Assembly (NCBI GenBank): GCA_937894335.1
Contig: CALCRU010000055.1
Span: forward strand, 1-64,000
Direction: 5' to 3'
Length of the DNA: 64,000 bases
From: an uncultured Treponema sp.
GTDB taxonomy: Bacteria > Spirochaetota > Spirochaetia > Treponematales > Treponemataceae
The notes under the pieces were generated by a model. The model was not told the DNA's origin. It did no database searches and worked only from the letters and a program-made list of their open reading frames with translations. The translations under genes and the position numbers were made by a program. Shown here one piece after another: positions 16,967 through 24,577 of this stretch. Every line of letters starts with the position of its first letter. The first letter of the stretch is position 1.

Positions 16967-17611
16967 ATGGTATTAGAGAATTTTATTGTACTTGAAGGTA
17001 TTGACGGAGCAGGAACCACAACCCAACTAAAGATGCTCAAGGCCCGCCCAGAAGCAAAAAACTTTCTGTTTACGACAGAGCCCACATCTTACGACACGGG
17101 AAAATTCCTGCGTCAGGTGCTTTCGGGTAATGTGGAAGTAACTCCCCAGACTGCGGCATTTCTTTTTGCGGCAGACAGGTGCGAGCATGTGTACGGAAAG
17201 CTCATTACAGAAGGCGACAGGAACCTTGTTACCGGAATAGAGGCGGCATGCAGGGACTACAGGGCGGTAGTTTCGGACAGGTACTTTTTTTCTAGTCTTG
17301 CATATCAGAGCGTAGGATGCGGAATGACACTGCCCTCCCTTTTAAACAGCACATTTCCCCTTCCCGGACTGCTATTTTACTTTGACATAGATCCAGAAGT
17401 TTCACTAGAGCGGGTAAGCAGACGGGGTGCCAAAGAAATCTACGAAAAGCTGGACTTTCTTGTAAAGACCAGAAGTGCCTACGAAGAAATACTAAAGCGC
17501 TACGATAGAACCCAAGAAGGCCAGGGAATGAAAATCGTAAGGCTAGACGCCACAAAAAGCCCAGCCGAAATATCAAAAATCATCTGGAAAAATATAAGCA
17601 AATTGCCCTAA
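16967..17611 (+). CDS. tmk: Thymidylate kinase with altered P-loop
   Basis: Phosphorylates dTMP to dTDP for DNA synthesis. 214 residues from the ATG at 16967, chosen because the family begins at MVLENFIVLEGIDG; longer readings lack support. Landmarks: GIDGAGTTTQ (P-loop), FTTEPTSYDTG, the DRX motif (SDRYFFSSLAYQS), FDIDPEVSLERVSRRG with the LID region. The P-loop has Thr where the family normally has the phosphate-binding Lys (GxDGxGKTTQ). The rest of the fold is intact and there is no second copy in the window, so a divergent but working enzyme is more likely than a dead one. Confidence 0.85.
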   Translation: MVLENFIVLEGIDGAGTTTQLKMLKARPEAKNFLFTTEPTSYDTGKFLRQVLSGNVEVTPQTAAFLFAADRCEHVYGKLITEGDRNLVTGIEAACRDYRAVVSDRYFFSSLAYQSVGCGMTLPSLLNSTFPLPGLLFYFDIDPEVSLERVSRRGAKEIYEKLDFLVKTRSAYEEILKRYDRTQEGQGMKIVRLDATKSPAEISKIIWKNISKLP

Positions 17612-17631
17612 TAACAGTCAAATCCCCTTCC

Positions 17632-17643
17632 GATACTTAAAGG
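17632..17643 (+). promoter_or_regulatory. -10 element six bases before a GTG start
   Basis: GATACT (17632-17637) is followed by exactly six bases and then the GTG start codon at 17644. There is no ribosome site. The spacing predicts transcription starting at or next to the G of GTG. No good -35 is visible, so confidence is modest. Confidence 0.45.
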
Positions 17644-18285
17644 GTGAAGAAGTCTATTTTTAATGCAACCTGCCGTCCTCTTAAAGTGCTTGTGCTCCTT
17701 GCCCTTGTTTTTGTCTTTGGAGCGCAGGATGCAAACGCCTATGTGGTAAAATACAAGGAAGACTACTACAGACTCTACCATGTCCACTACCAGCAGCTCC
17801 CCGATGACTGCATGGAAAACATTTACTGGCTAGAAAAAGCAGTAAATGCGGACTTCTGCAATCCCCAGTATGCAATGGCAAAAATAGAAACTGAAGCTCA
17901 GTGGGAAAAATACAGGGCCCTTTTCATGATGCACCTAAACCTTAAGCTGATTGAGCAGCACCTCCGCCTAGGACGAATCTACGACAAGGATGTGGCCTAC
18001 TTTTACGATGCCCCTTGGAAAGATGAATATTTGCGCGACCTAGAAAAGGCTCTTTCCTGCTACGAGGCGTGCTACTACTACTGGGAAGAGGCAAAACTCT
18101 GGGCCGAAAAAGCAAATGTTACCAAATACTACTTTCTTTACATAACCGACCAACAGGCTTGGGAAGACGAAAGGGAGCGCATTGTTACCGGAAAACTGGA
18201 CTACGAGAGGATTCTTGACAGGGAGACCAGCCGGGTACGAAAGGTAATGCAGGACTTTCTTGCAATGGAAGGCGAAACTTATTAA
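17644..18285 (+). CDS. Secreted conserved hypothetical protein
   Basis: 213 residues from a GTG start. Residues 1-32 form a signal peptide (basic start, VLVLLALVFVFGAQDANA). The mature protein is strongly helical and rich in Tyr, Trp and Glu, with repeated patterns such as EDYYRLYHVHY, KALSCYEACYYYWEEA and KANVTKYYFLY that suggest a periplasmic helical (TPR-like) bundle. No catalytic motif is visible. It lies between tmk and aroB, 32 bases after the tmk stop. I do not recognise a named family and assign no function. Confidence 0.75.
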   Translation: MKKSIFNATCRPLKVLVLLALVFVFGAQDANAYVVKYKEDYYRLYHVHYQQLPDDCMENIYWLEKAVNADFCNPQYAMAKIETEAQWEKYRALFMMHLNLKLIEQHLRLGRIYDKDVAYFYDAPWKDEYLRDLEKALSCYEACYYYWEEAKLWAEKANVTKYYFLYITDQQAWEDERERIVTGKLDYERILDRETSRVRKVMQDFLAMEGETY

Positions 18286-18288
18286 AAT
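18260..18288 (+). promoter_or_regulatory. aroB promoter of leaderless type
   Basis: TTGCAA (18260-18265), a 17-base spacer, then TAAAAT (18283-18288). Six bases separate the -10 from the aroB ATG, so the transcript should start at the ATG itself. The promoter overlaps the last codons of the upstream gene. The GGG in the six-base gap is too close to the ATG to be a ribosome site. Confidence 0.6.
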
Positions 18289-18294
18289 AAGGGC

Positions 18295-19446
18295 ATGAAC
18301 AAAACCATGTCTTTTAACTTACGCTTTCCCAAGGATTCGGGCTTTACAAAAACAGAAATCCGTTTTTATTCTGACCAGCCTGAACTGACGGAACTCTATC
18401 CCCTTACAGGACAAGGCCCCATGCGCCTTTTTGTAACCGACACCAACATAGCGGAACTTGAACCATTAAAAAAATTTGCAGGACTTTTTACAAAGGAATC
18501 AGAAAGAGTTTTTTCCGCACGAAACGGAAGGGACATTCTGCTTTGTCTTGACCCAGGAGAAGCCTACAAAGACATTGACCATGTTCTTGCCATAGTAAAG
18601 GTGGCCCTTGACCACAACTTTGACCGGGGAGCCATTTTTGTCGCCATAGGAGGAGGCGTAATTTCCGACATGACAGCATTTGCCGCCTCCATATTCAAAA
18701 GAGGTGTAGCTGTTGAATTTGTTCCCACCACTCTGCTTTCCATGGTTGACGCCGCAATAGGTGGAAAGACAGGCTGCGACTTTGAAAGCTACAAAAACAT
18801 GATAGGAGCCTTTTATCCTGCTGAACTACTCCATGTGTTTCCCAAGTTCGTACAAAGCCTTCCCCAAAGGGAATATGTCTCTGGACTGGGAGAAGCCGTA
18901 AAGACTGCATTTTTATTTTCCCCAGGAATGACGGAACTTTTAAAAACCCAGAAAGACCTTGTTTTAAAAAGGGATGAGGCTATCCTTGAAAAAGTAATTG
19001 CCGAATGCGCTACGGCAAAAGCAAAAATCGTACACAAGGACTTTAAAGAAAAAGGAGAGAGGGCTTTTCTTAACCTAGGACACACCTTCGGACACGCACT
19101 GGAAAGCGTTGCAGGTCTGGGCACCATAACCCACGGAGAAGCTGTTGCATGGGGAATGGGACGGGCTATAGATCTTTCCCTTTCAAAGGGACTATGCACA
19201 GAACAGTTTGCTAAAGAGGCAAAGGACATTCTTTCGGGCTACGGCTACGACATGAAGTCCATTCCTTCAGTGCTTACCCAAAACGGCACAGATGCAGACT
19301 TGCTGGCGCAAAAAATCCTTGACGCAATGAAGAAAGACAAAAAGAACAAGGCTCAGGGAAGTCTACGCGTTATTTTGCAGAAGGACATAGGAAAAAACCT
19401 GATTCAGGAAGTTTCTGAGCAGGAAGTTTTGCAGGTACTAAAATGA
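18295..19446 (+). CDS. aroB: 3-dehydroquinate synthase
   Basis: Second step of the shikimate pathway: cyclises DAHP to 3-dehydroquinate using NAD+ and a divalent metal. 383 residues. Landmarks: AIGGGVISDMTAFAASIFKR (nucleotide-binding glycine turn), the substrate-binding stretch VPTTLLSMVDAAIGGKTG, YVSGLGEAVKTA, and the metal-ligand histidines in LGHTFGHALE and TITHGEAVAWGM. No residue is missing. The last four bases overlap the ATG of the cysteine desulfurase gene (ATGA), so the two are translationally coupled. Confidence 0.95.
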   Translation: MNKTMSFNLRFPKDSGFTKTEIRFYSDQPELTELYPLTGQGPMRLFVTDTNIAELEPLKKFAGLFTKESERVFSARNGRDILLCLDPGEAYKDIDHVLAIVKVALDHNFDRGAIFVAIGGGVISDMTAFAASIFKRGVAVEFVPTTLLSMVDAAIGGKTGCDFESYKNMIGAFYPAELLHVFPKFVQSLPQREYVSGLGEAVKTAFLFSPGMTELLKTQKDLVLKRDEAILEKVIAECATAKAKIVHKDFKEKGERAFLNLGHTFGHALESVAGLGTITHGEAVAWGMGRAIDLSLSKGLCTEQFAKEAKDILSGYGYDMKSIPSVLTQNGTDADLLAQKILDAMKKDKKNKAQGSLRVILQKDIGKNLIQEVSEQEVLQVLK

Positions 19447-20630
19447 AATCTGAACACTACTTTGACTGGGCTGCAACAGCCCCTGCTGATCAGGAAATAC
19501 AAAAGGCGGCCTTTGACTTTTCACTTGAGCACTGGGCAAATCCTTCCAGTCAGCACTTTTACGGAACGGAAGAAAGAAAATGTCTTGAAAGTGCAAGAGA
19601 ACGGTGCGCCTCTGCAATGGAAGTAAAGCCTGAGCAGCTTTTCTTTACCTCCGGCGGAACAGAAAGCGATCATATTCCCCTGCTGTCAGTTCTTACTCGC
19701 CCCCAGAAGGGTTCAGTTATAATCACTGGCATAGAGCATCCCGCCCTTAGGGAAATGGCAAACAACATTCAACTCTGCGGATGGAAGGTAATCAGTCTGG
19801 CACCTGACAGGAACGGATTCATTTCTGCACAAAGCATAGAAGAAAAACTTGAGGCTGACACAGCCTTTGTTGCGGTAATGGCAGTCAATAACGAAACAGG
19901 AGCCATACAGCCCATATACGAAATTGCAGACATGCTTACCCGCGTGGGAAAAACAAAAAGAAAGCCCTTCTTCCATGTGGACTGTGTTCAGGCGGCTGGT
20001 AAGATTCCCCTAGACATAAGCTACCCCGGAATAGATTCTGCGGCATTCAGCGCACACAAACTTGGCGGACCAAGGGGAATAGGACTCCTCTATCTTGCAA
20101 AGGCAATCACTCCCTTTTTAAGGGGCGGCGGTCAGGAAAAAAACATAAGGAGCGGAACCGAAAACCTCTTTGGTGCGGAAGCAATGGCCCTCTGCATGGA
20201 AAAGTACTACATGACAAAAAAAGCGGAAGAAAAAAATCCCGTCATGTACAAGAAATTTCTTGAGCAGCAGACCCTTACATCTCAGTTTGTGGAAGCCCTA
20301 AGGACAATAGAGGGATGCACTGTAATTCCCCACACAAGAGGACAGGAAGTTCCTGATGAAAATTTTTCTCCATGGATTGTGCAGGCTGCCTTTAAGGGAA
20401 TTCCCGGTCAGGTGATGGTTCGTGCAATGAGCGCAGACGGCTACTACATTTCTACTGGAAGTGCATGCTCCGCCGCAAAAGCCTCTAGACCTATTTTGGA
20501 CGCGATGAAGGTTAGCCCTGAAGAAAAGGAAACTGCAGTAAGGTTCAGCTTCGGTTCCTCCACAACAACAAAAGCCATGAAGGAACTCTTTGACGAAGCT
20601 GTTTTCCTGTCTGCAAAGTTCATGCACTAG
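19443..20630 (+). CDS. Cysteine desulfurase, NifS/IscS family
   Basis: A PLP enzyme that takes sulfur from cysteine as an enzyme-bound persulfide for Fe-S clusters or thiolated cofactors and tRNAs. 395 residues. It opens with YFDWAATAPAD (family Y-x-D-x-x-A-T-x-P), has TSGGTESDH in the PLP phosphate site, HVDCVQAAGKIP, the Schiff-base lysine in FSAHKLGGPRGIG, RSGTEN, and the active-site cysteine in STGSACSA. It overlaps aroB by 4 bases. No IscU/NifU scaffold or tRNA-thiolation gene is adjacent, so the acceptor is unknown. Confidence 0.92.
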   Translation: MKSEHYFDWAATAPADQEIQKAAFDFSLEHWANPSSQHFYGTEERKCLESARERCASAMEVKPEQLFFTSGGTESDHIPLLSVLTRPQKGSVIITGIEHPALREMANNIQLCGWKVISLAPDRNGFISAQSIEEKLEADTAFVAVMAVNNETGAIQPIYEIADMLTRVGKTKRKPFFHVDCVQAAGKIPLDISYPGIDSAAFSAHKLGGPRGIGLLYLAKAITPFLRGGGQEKNIRSGTENLFGAEAMALCMEKYYMTKKAEEKNPVMYKKFLEQQTLTSQFVEALRTIEGCTVIPHTRGQEVPDENFSPWIVQAAFKGIPGQVMVRAMSADGYYISTGSACSAAKASRPILDAMKVSPEEKETAVRFSFGSSTTTKAMKELFDEAVFLSAKFMH

Positions 20631-20646
20631 GGACATACGGCCTCAC

Positions 20647-20675
20647 TTGAAACAAAACATAAAACATGGTAGAGT
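20647..20675 (+). promoter_or_regulatory. Promoter of the PUR-domain gene
   Basis: TTGAAA (20647-20652) and TAGAGT (20670-20675) are separated by 17 bases. An AAGGAAGGAA ribosome site (20692-20701) precedes the ATG at 20706, so this transcript, unlike several others here, has a normal leader. Confidence 0.6.
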
Positions 20676-20705
20676 AAAGCACTTTTTTAGTAAGGAAGGA
20701 ACATC

Positions 20706-21176
20706 ATGGGCATTCGCGGTGAATTGTTTACCACACAGGTTACGCTCACAAACAGATCGTACTTTTTCAATGTAAAAGAAAACCGCGCAGGCGATGTTTT
20801 TCTTCAGATTGTAGAAAGCAAGTTAAAGGAAGGAGAGGACGGTCGCCGTGCAATAGTTGTCTTTGAGGACGACATGAAAAATTTCTTAAGCGGAATGGAT
20901 CAGTCCCTAAACTTCATAGAAAAAGAACGCAAGGAGCGTGCAAAGCAGCGTGCAGAAAAGAAGGTCGCAAGAGAAGCAAAGTACGCCCACTCTGAAGGAA
21001 CAAAATCCGACGGAGAAAAGCGCGATTCCGACACAAAGAAAGTTTACCGCAGAAAGGGAGAAAGCCGCCTTGTTGCAGAAAAACGCGCAGAAAAAGAATC
21101 CGACGGCATCAAGCGCACCGGCAAAGTAGTTCATGTAAAGTCCAAGCGTGAAGTTACCACCACGACTGAATACTAA
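20706..21176 (+). CDS. PUR-domain DNA/RNA-binding protein
   Basis: 156 residues. Residues 1-75 match the bacterial PUR-alpha-like fold (DUF3276): GELFTTQVTLTNRSYFFNVKENRAGDVFLQIVES and RRAIVVFEDDMKNFLSGM. The remainder is a highly charged Lys/Arg/Glu tail (KERKERAKQRAEKK onward) with low complexity, probably disordered and adding nucleic-acid affinity. The Borrelia burgdorferi homologue BpuR binds DNA and RNA and adjusts gene expression; a similar post-transcriptional or nucleoid role is inferred. It has its own promoter and converges on rnhB with only 12 bases between the stops. Confidence 0.88.
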   Translation: MGIRGELFTTQVTLTNRSYFFNVKENRAGDVFLQIVESKLKEGEDGRRAIVVFEDDMKNFLSGMDQSLNFIEKERKERAKQRAEKKVAREAKYAHSEGTKSDGEKRDSDTKKVYRRKGESRLVAEKRAEKESDGIKRTGKVVHVKSKREVTTTTEY

Positions 21177-21188
21177 ACGCCTTAAAAT

Positions 21189-21788
21189 CTAATAGGAAAA
21201 AGAAAGTCTCTGTATGGGAGAAGGCCCCAGTTTACGGCATGCTTCCTTGTGTGCCTTTGTGGGGTAGCCCTTGTGCTTTGCGTAACCGTAACCGGGATAA
21301 AGCCTGTCATAGTCGCACATAAGCCTATCTCGCAAAACCTTTGCAATAATGCTTGCGGCGCTTACACAGGGAACCGTTGCATCAGCCTTTACCACAGCAA
21401 TGCAGTTTGGAACATCAGGAACCTTATTGCCGTCTGCAACAGCCCTTACAAATTCCAAACCGGGAAATTCCACTTTGTTTTTTTCGCACCACTGGGGAAG
21501 TTTTTCTACAACCTGCTCATAGGCTAAACGCATTGCCTTAAGGCTTGCATTTAAAATGTTAATGCGGTCAATTTCCTCATGAGAAACAAAAGAATGCCCC
21601 CAACAGCAGGAAGAAGTTATCATGTCAAACAGCTGTTCCCGTTTTTTTTCCGAAAGAACCTTGCTGTCTTTTAGGAGGGTTATGTCAAAGTCTGGGTGAA
21701 GAATTACGCAGCCGGCACTTACAGGACCTGCCAGCGGACCTCGACCGGCCTCGTCAAGACCTGCAGTAAAGTGAGCAATTAAATTCAA
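21189..21788 (-). CDS. rnhB: Ribonuclease HII
   Basis: Removes ribonucleotides and RNA primers from DNA:RNA hybrids. 199 residues if translation starts at the TTG at 21788, chosen because GAGGAG lies upstream and TTGA overlaps the stop of the preceding gene; a longer frame to 21842 would lie inside that gene's conserved end. Active-site acidic residues are in GLDEAGRGPLAGPV (D-E), ADGNKVPDV and VPCVSAASIIAKV followed by the Asp of MCDYDRLYPGYG. The typical C-terminal HKGYPTKAHKEA is present. Last gene of the long minus-strand run. Confidence 0.92.
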   Translation of the reverse strand: MNLIAHFTAGLDEAGRGPLAGPVSAGCVILHPDFDITLLKDSKVLSEKKREQLFDMITSSCCWGHSFVSHEEIDRINILNASLKAMRLAYEQVVEKLPQWCEKNKVEFPGLEFVRAVADGNKVPDVPNCIAVVKADATVPCVSAASIIAKVLRDRLMCDYDRLYPGYGYAKHKGYPTKAHKEACRKLGPSPIQRLSFSY

Positions 21789-23911
21789 AATCCAGACTCC
21801 TCGTTGTCTTCTGCATAGAGAAGGGAATCTAAATCTTTCCACACCGCAACAGTTCCCTTAAGAGAACCTTCCCTTTGCGCCACAAAGGAAGAGCCTGTAA
21901 CATGGGCAACAGAATTAACCAGTTCAAGGCAACGTCCCAATCGGGTAATTAGGGTACAAGAGGAAGAATCACACAGAACAGTTCCTGCATTAAGGGAAAG
22001 CCCCACAGCAACATCGCCCACAGAAGTAAGCCTGCACCTTAAAACAGTTGCATTTACTGCGGAAGAAGAAAGCACCGCCGCATAGGAGGAAGCTTGAACC
22101 GTAAGTCCTGAATCTTCAAGGGAAACAAGCGCATCATCGGCGTCAATTAAAATTCCGTTGGACTGGAATGTTCCCACAACCTCACAGGCACGAAGGGTAA
22201 GGGATCCACCGTTTACAGAAAAAAGTTCCGTAGTTTCCTTTGGGGAATAATTTCCTGCTGCCCTCTCAAAGACAATTCCTTCCGCCTCAAAATCTGCACT
22301 GTTAATGAGGATTCTTGCATCCTCCGGCACGGTAATGCGAACATTGTTTCCCGTAAGGACGCATGAAGTTTCTATTACAGTGTCTCCAGAAGGAAGCACC
22401 ATGTCGCCCATAACATGAAGAGTCATGTAGGAACTCTTTTTTAGTGCTGCAAGAGCTTCCGAAAAATCCGTAAAGGGATTTGAATAACTTCCGTCAGGCA
22501 CTGCACCAGAGTTAAGTGTGCTTCCTTGGGGAGAAATGTAAAAGTTAAATTCGTCCACCACCACATGATATTCCGTAGTGGGACTTTTGTTTCCCGCCCT
22601 GTCAAGGCAATAGGCAGACACCTTGTAATAAGTTGCCTTTCTTGAGTGGGAAGAAAGTGAAATTTCAGATCCCTTTCTGTAAAGGGAAAATGTTCCCTGC
22701 CTAACAGACGAAAACAGTTCTTCAGAATCAAGAGAAAATCCTGAATCGGATTCTACTGGAGAACTTACGGCATAGTAAATGTCCGCATCATCTTCACCGG
22801 TTATGGTAAGGCGCACTCGGGAACGAGCATAAGACTGTTTTTCGGAAGAAGAAATTACAGGAGGCTGAGGAAGTTTTTTGTCTACATAAAAGGCTGAACT
22901 CAAATCACCCTGATACACTCCATCGTAATAAACGCCAAGTTCCAAAAGTCCGCTTATGCTGTCGTCTTCAAAGACATCTACAGAAACAGAATCAAATCTA
23001 CCGCTACCCACCGTAACGCAATCGGAAGATGGCATTCTTGCTTTTCCTAGAGTAAAGTTTTCACTGTTAATAAAAAACTCGCTAGTACCGTCTGTCTTTG
23101 TAAAGTAGGAAAGTTCTGGCTTTGCAGGAAGAACAAAAGTTTCCACTGGATTACCAAATTCATAATCCATGGACTGCCAGCGCACAACATGCTGAACACT
23201 TCTGTCAAGATGCAGCGCTTCTTTTGATGCGGTCCAGAATTCATCGTCTATTTGATAAATAAGTTTTTCGCCTGTAAAGACAAATGTTTCCCAATCCTTA
23301 AGTTCAAAGGGAACTGTTCTTTCCTCATCCTTAAGTGCAAGACTTGAATCTGGCACAATGTGAATTACAAACTGCCACAGCGAAGTGCCCTCTGTTACAG
23401 AGCAAGAAACATAGCGGTCAACATTATTCTGCGAAGAAAGGGAAAGCCTCTTGCCGCTCTTGTTGGGAATTATAGGTTTTCCAATGCACCAAAGGAATCT
23501 TTCGGGGATGGAAAAGAATGAACCCGAAACATATTTTCTAATTGGATTTGAAGAAATTGCCTGAATAAAAAGGGATTCGTCAGGGTCAGAAAAAACTACG
23601 GATGACGGCTGAACACTATACGAAACGGAAAAGTCCTTTCTTCTGCCCTCCCCGTCCAGTGCAGTTATGTTTATACTTACGCTACCCGCCTCGTCAATAA
23701 GTACGGGTCCATCGTATGCAAAGCCTGACTCAAGAGGATCGCTTCCGGTAAGGGAATAGTAAAGTTCGCTTCCGTCGGAGGTATCCAAAACCAAAGGCTG
23801 CATGTTTGCCCAAGTTCCTTCTGTAGGACTTATGATGTCGGAAAACTCAAAGGCAAATGCAAGGGGTACCATGAGCAGGTAAAAAAAACAAAGTGCGTGG
23901 TGGGCTTTCAT
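21785..23911 (-). CDS. Secreted chitobiase-C-like and beta-helix repeat protein
   Basis: 708 residues from the ATG at 23911, which is preceded by GGAGGT; the frame extends further but only through upstream sequence. A signal peptide (about 1-20) leads into a CHB_HEX_C-type domain (SPTEGTWANMQPL and YYSLTGSDPLESG), a second similar module (PQPPVISSSEK to DIYYAVSS), then a right-handed parallel beta-helix (about 470-690) with repeats such as GNNVRITVPEDARILINSADF and SLTLRACEVVGTF. A surface or periplasmic carbohydrate-binding or adhesive role is likely; no catalytic residues are identifiable. Lies 13 bases downstream of the phosphoribosyltransferase gene. Confidence 0.75.
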   Translation of the reverse strand: MKAHHALCFFYLLMVPLAFAFEFSDIISPTEGTWANMQPLVLDTSDGSELYYSLTGSDPLESGFAYDGPVLIDEAGSVSINITALDGEGRRKDFSVSYSVQPSSVVFSDPDESLFIQAISSNPIRKYVSGSFFSIPERFLWCIGKPIIPNKSGKRLSLSSQNNVDRYVSCSVTEGTSLWQFVIHIVPDSSLALKDEERTVPFELKDWETFVFTGEKLIYQIDDEFWTASKEALHLDRSVQHVVRWQSMDYEFGNPVETFVLPAKPELSYFTKTDGTSEFFINSENFTLGKARMPSSDCVTVGSGRFDSVSVDVFEDDSISGLLELGVYYDGVYQGDLSSAFYVDKKLPQPPVISSSEKQSYARSRVRLTITGEDDADIYYAVSSPVESDSGFSLDSEELFSSVRQGTFSLYRKGSEISLSSHSRKATYYKVSAYCLDRAGNKSPTTEYHVVVDEFNFYISPQGSTLNSGAVPDGSYSNPFTDFSEALAALKKSSYMTLHVMGDMVLPSGDTVIETSCVLTGNNVRITVPEDARILINSADFEAEGIVFERAAGNYSPKETTELFSVNGGSLTLRACEVVGTFQSNGILIDADDALVSLEDSGLTVQASSYAAVLSSSAVNATVLRCRLTSVGDVAVGLSLNAGTVLCDSSSCTLITRLGRCLELVNSVAHVTGSSFVAQREGSLKGTVAVWKDLDSLLYAEDNEESGF

Positions 23912-23924
23912 CTGCACCTCCGTC

Positions 23925-24530
23925 TTAGTCCTTGAACAAAGGCTCAAGTGCGGTCTTAAGCTTGGGGTAAGGCTTGTAGTAATGCTCCTCAAGTTCCTCT
24001 CTGGTAAGACCCACCATTTCGTGACTCATGTAGTTTATCCACCTGTTCTGCTCGGGAGAGTCCACCACAATTTTGCGACAGTAGTAGTCGGGCACTATGG
24101 GAAGGGTTTCCTTATATGTAAAACACTTGTAGTCATGAACCACAACCTTAATGTTACTTCTGGGGATTCCCGTCTTTAAAAGTTCGTTGGTCAAGAAATT
24201 CAAAGTGCGTCCTGAATCGCAAATGTCGTCTACAAGCATTACCTTATCTCCAAGGCGAAGATACTCTGGGGAATATGTCCATCCGTCCACACGGACTTCA
24301 TCATGCTGATTAACATCGGTATAGCTTCTGGCAACCACTGCGGCATAGAGCACAGGCTTGTGGTCCTTGAGGGCAACCTTGTAATACTCGCTGATTATGT
24401 TTGCCATGTATGCGCCACCCCTTAAGGATGCGTAAATTACATCGGGAACAAAACCGTCTTCCGCATACATTTTGTGAGCAAGTAACAGGGCATTGTTTCG
24501 AACTTCATCATACTGCAAAAATTCCTTCAT
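23925..24530 (-). CDS. Purine phosphoribosyltransferase (hypoxanthine/xanthine type)
   Basis: 201 residues. The PRPP-binding signature VMLVDDICDSGRTL (about 108-121) defines a type I phosphoribosyltransferase, and the N-terminal PDVIYASLRGGAYMANIIS supplies the usual R-G-G loop. The C-terminal hood contains YYCRKIVVDSPEQNRWINY, resembling xanthine/hypoxanthine enzymes rather than orotate or adenine ones. Salvage of free purine bases with PRPP is the inferred reaction. A GAGAGG site precedes the ATG and the gene has its own promoter overlapping the clpC stop. Base preference cannot be fixed from sequence. Confidence 0.8.
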   Translation of the reverse strand: MKEFLQYDEVRNNALLLAHKMYAEDGFVPDVIYASLRGGAYMANIISEYYKVALKDHKPVLYAAVVARSYTDVNQHDEVRVDGWTYSPEYLRLGDKVMLVDDICDSGRTLNFLTNELLKTGIPRSNIKVVVHDYKCFTYKETLPIVPDYYCRKIVVDSPEQNRWINYMSHEMVGLTREELEEHYYKPYPKLKTALEPLFKD

Positions 24531-24548
24531 GGTACACCTCTCAAGTAA

Positions 24549-24577
24549 ATTATAAATCAGAAACTTCCGTTACGCAA
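24549..24577 (-). promoter_or_regulatory. Promoter of the phosphoribosyltransferase gene
   Basis: On the minus strand TTGCGT (24572-24577), a 17-base spacer and a perfect TATAAT (24549-24554). The -10 overlaps the TAA stop of clpC. A leader of about 12 bases with a GAGAGG site follows before the ATG at 24530. Confidence 0.6.

Noticed and set aside
16906..17085. A 60-codon N-terminal extension of TamB
   Set aside because: It would cross the divergent promoter region and the start of tmk, and it places 60 unremarkable residues before a normal signal-anchor helix.
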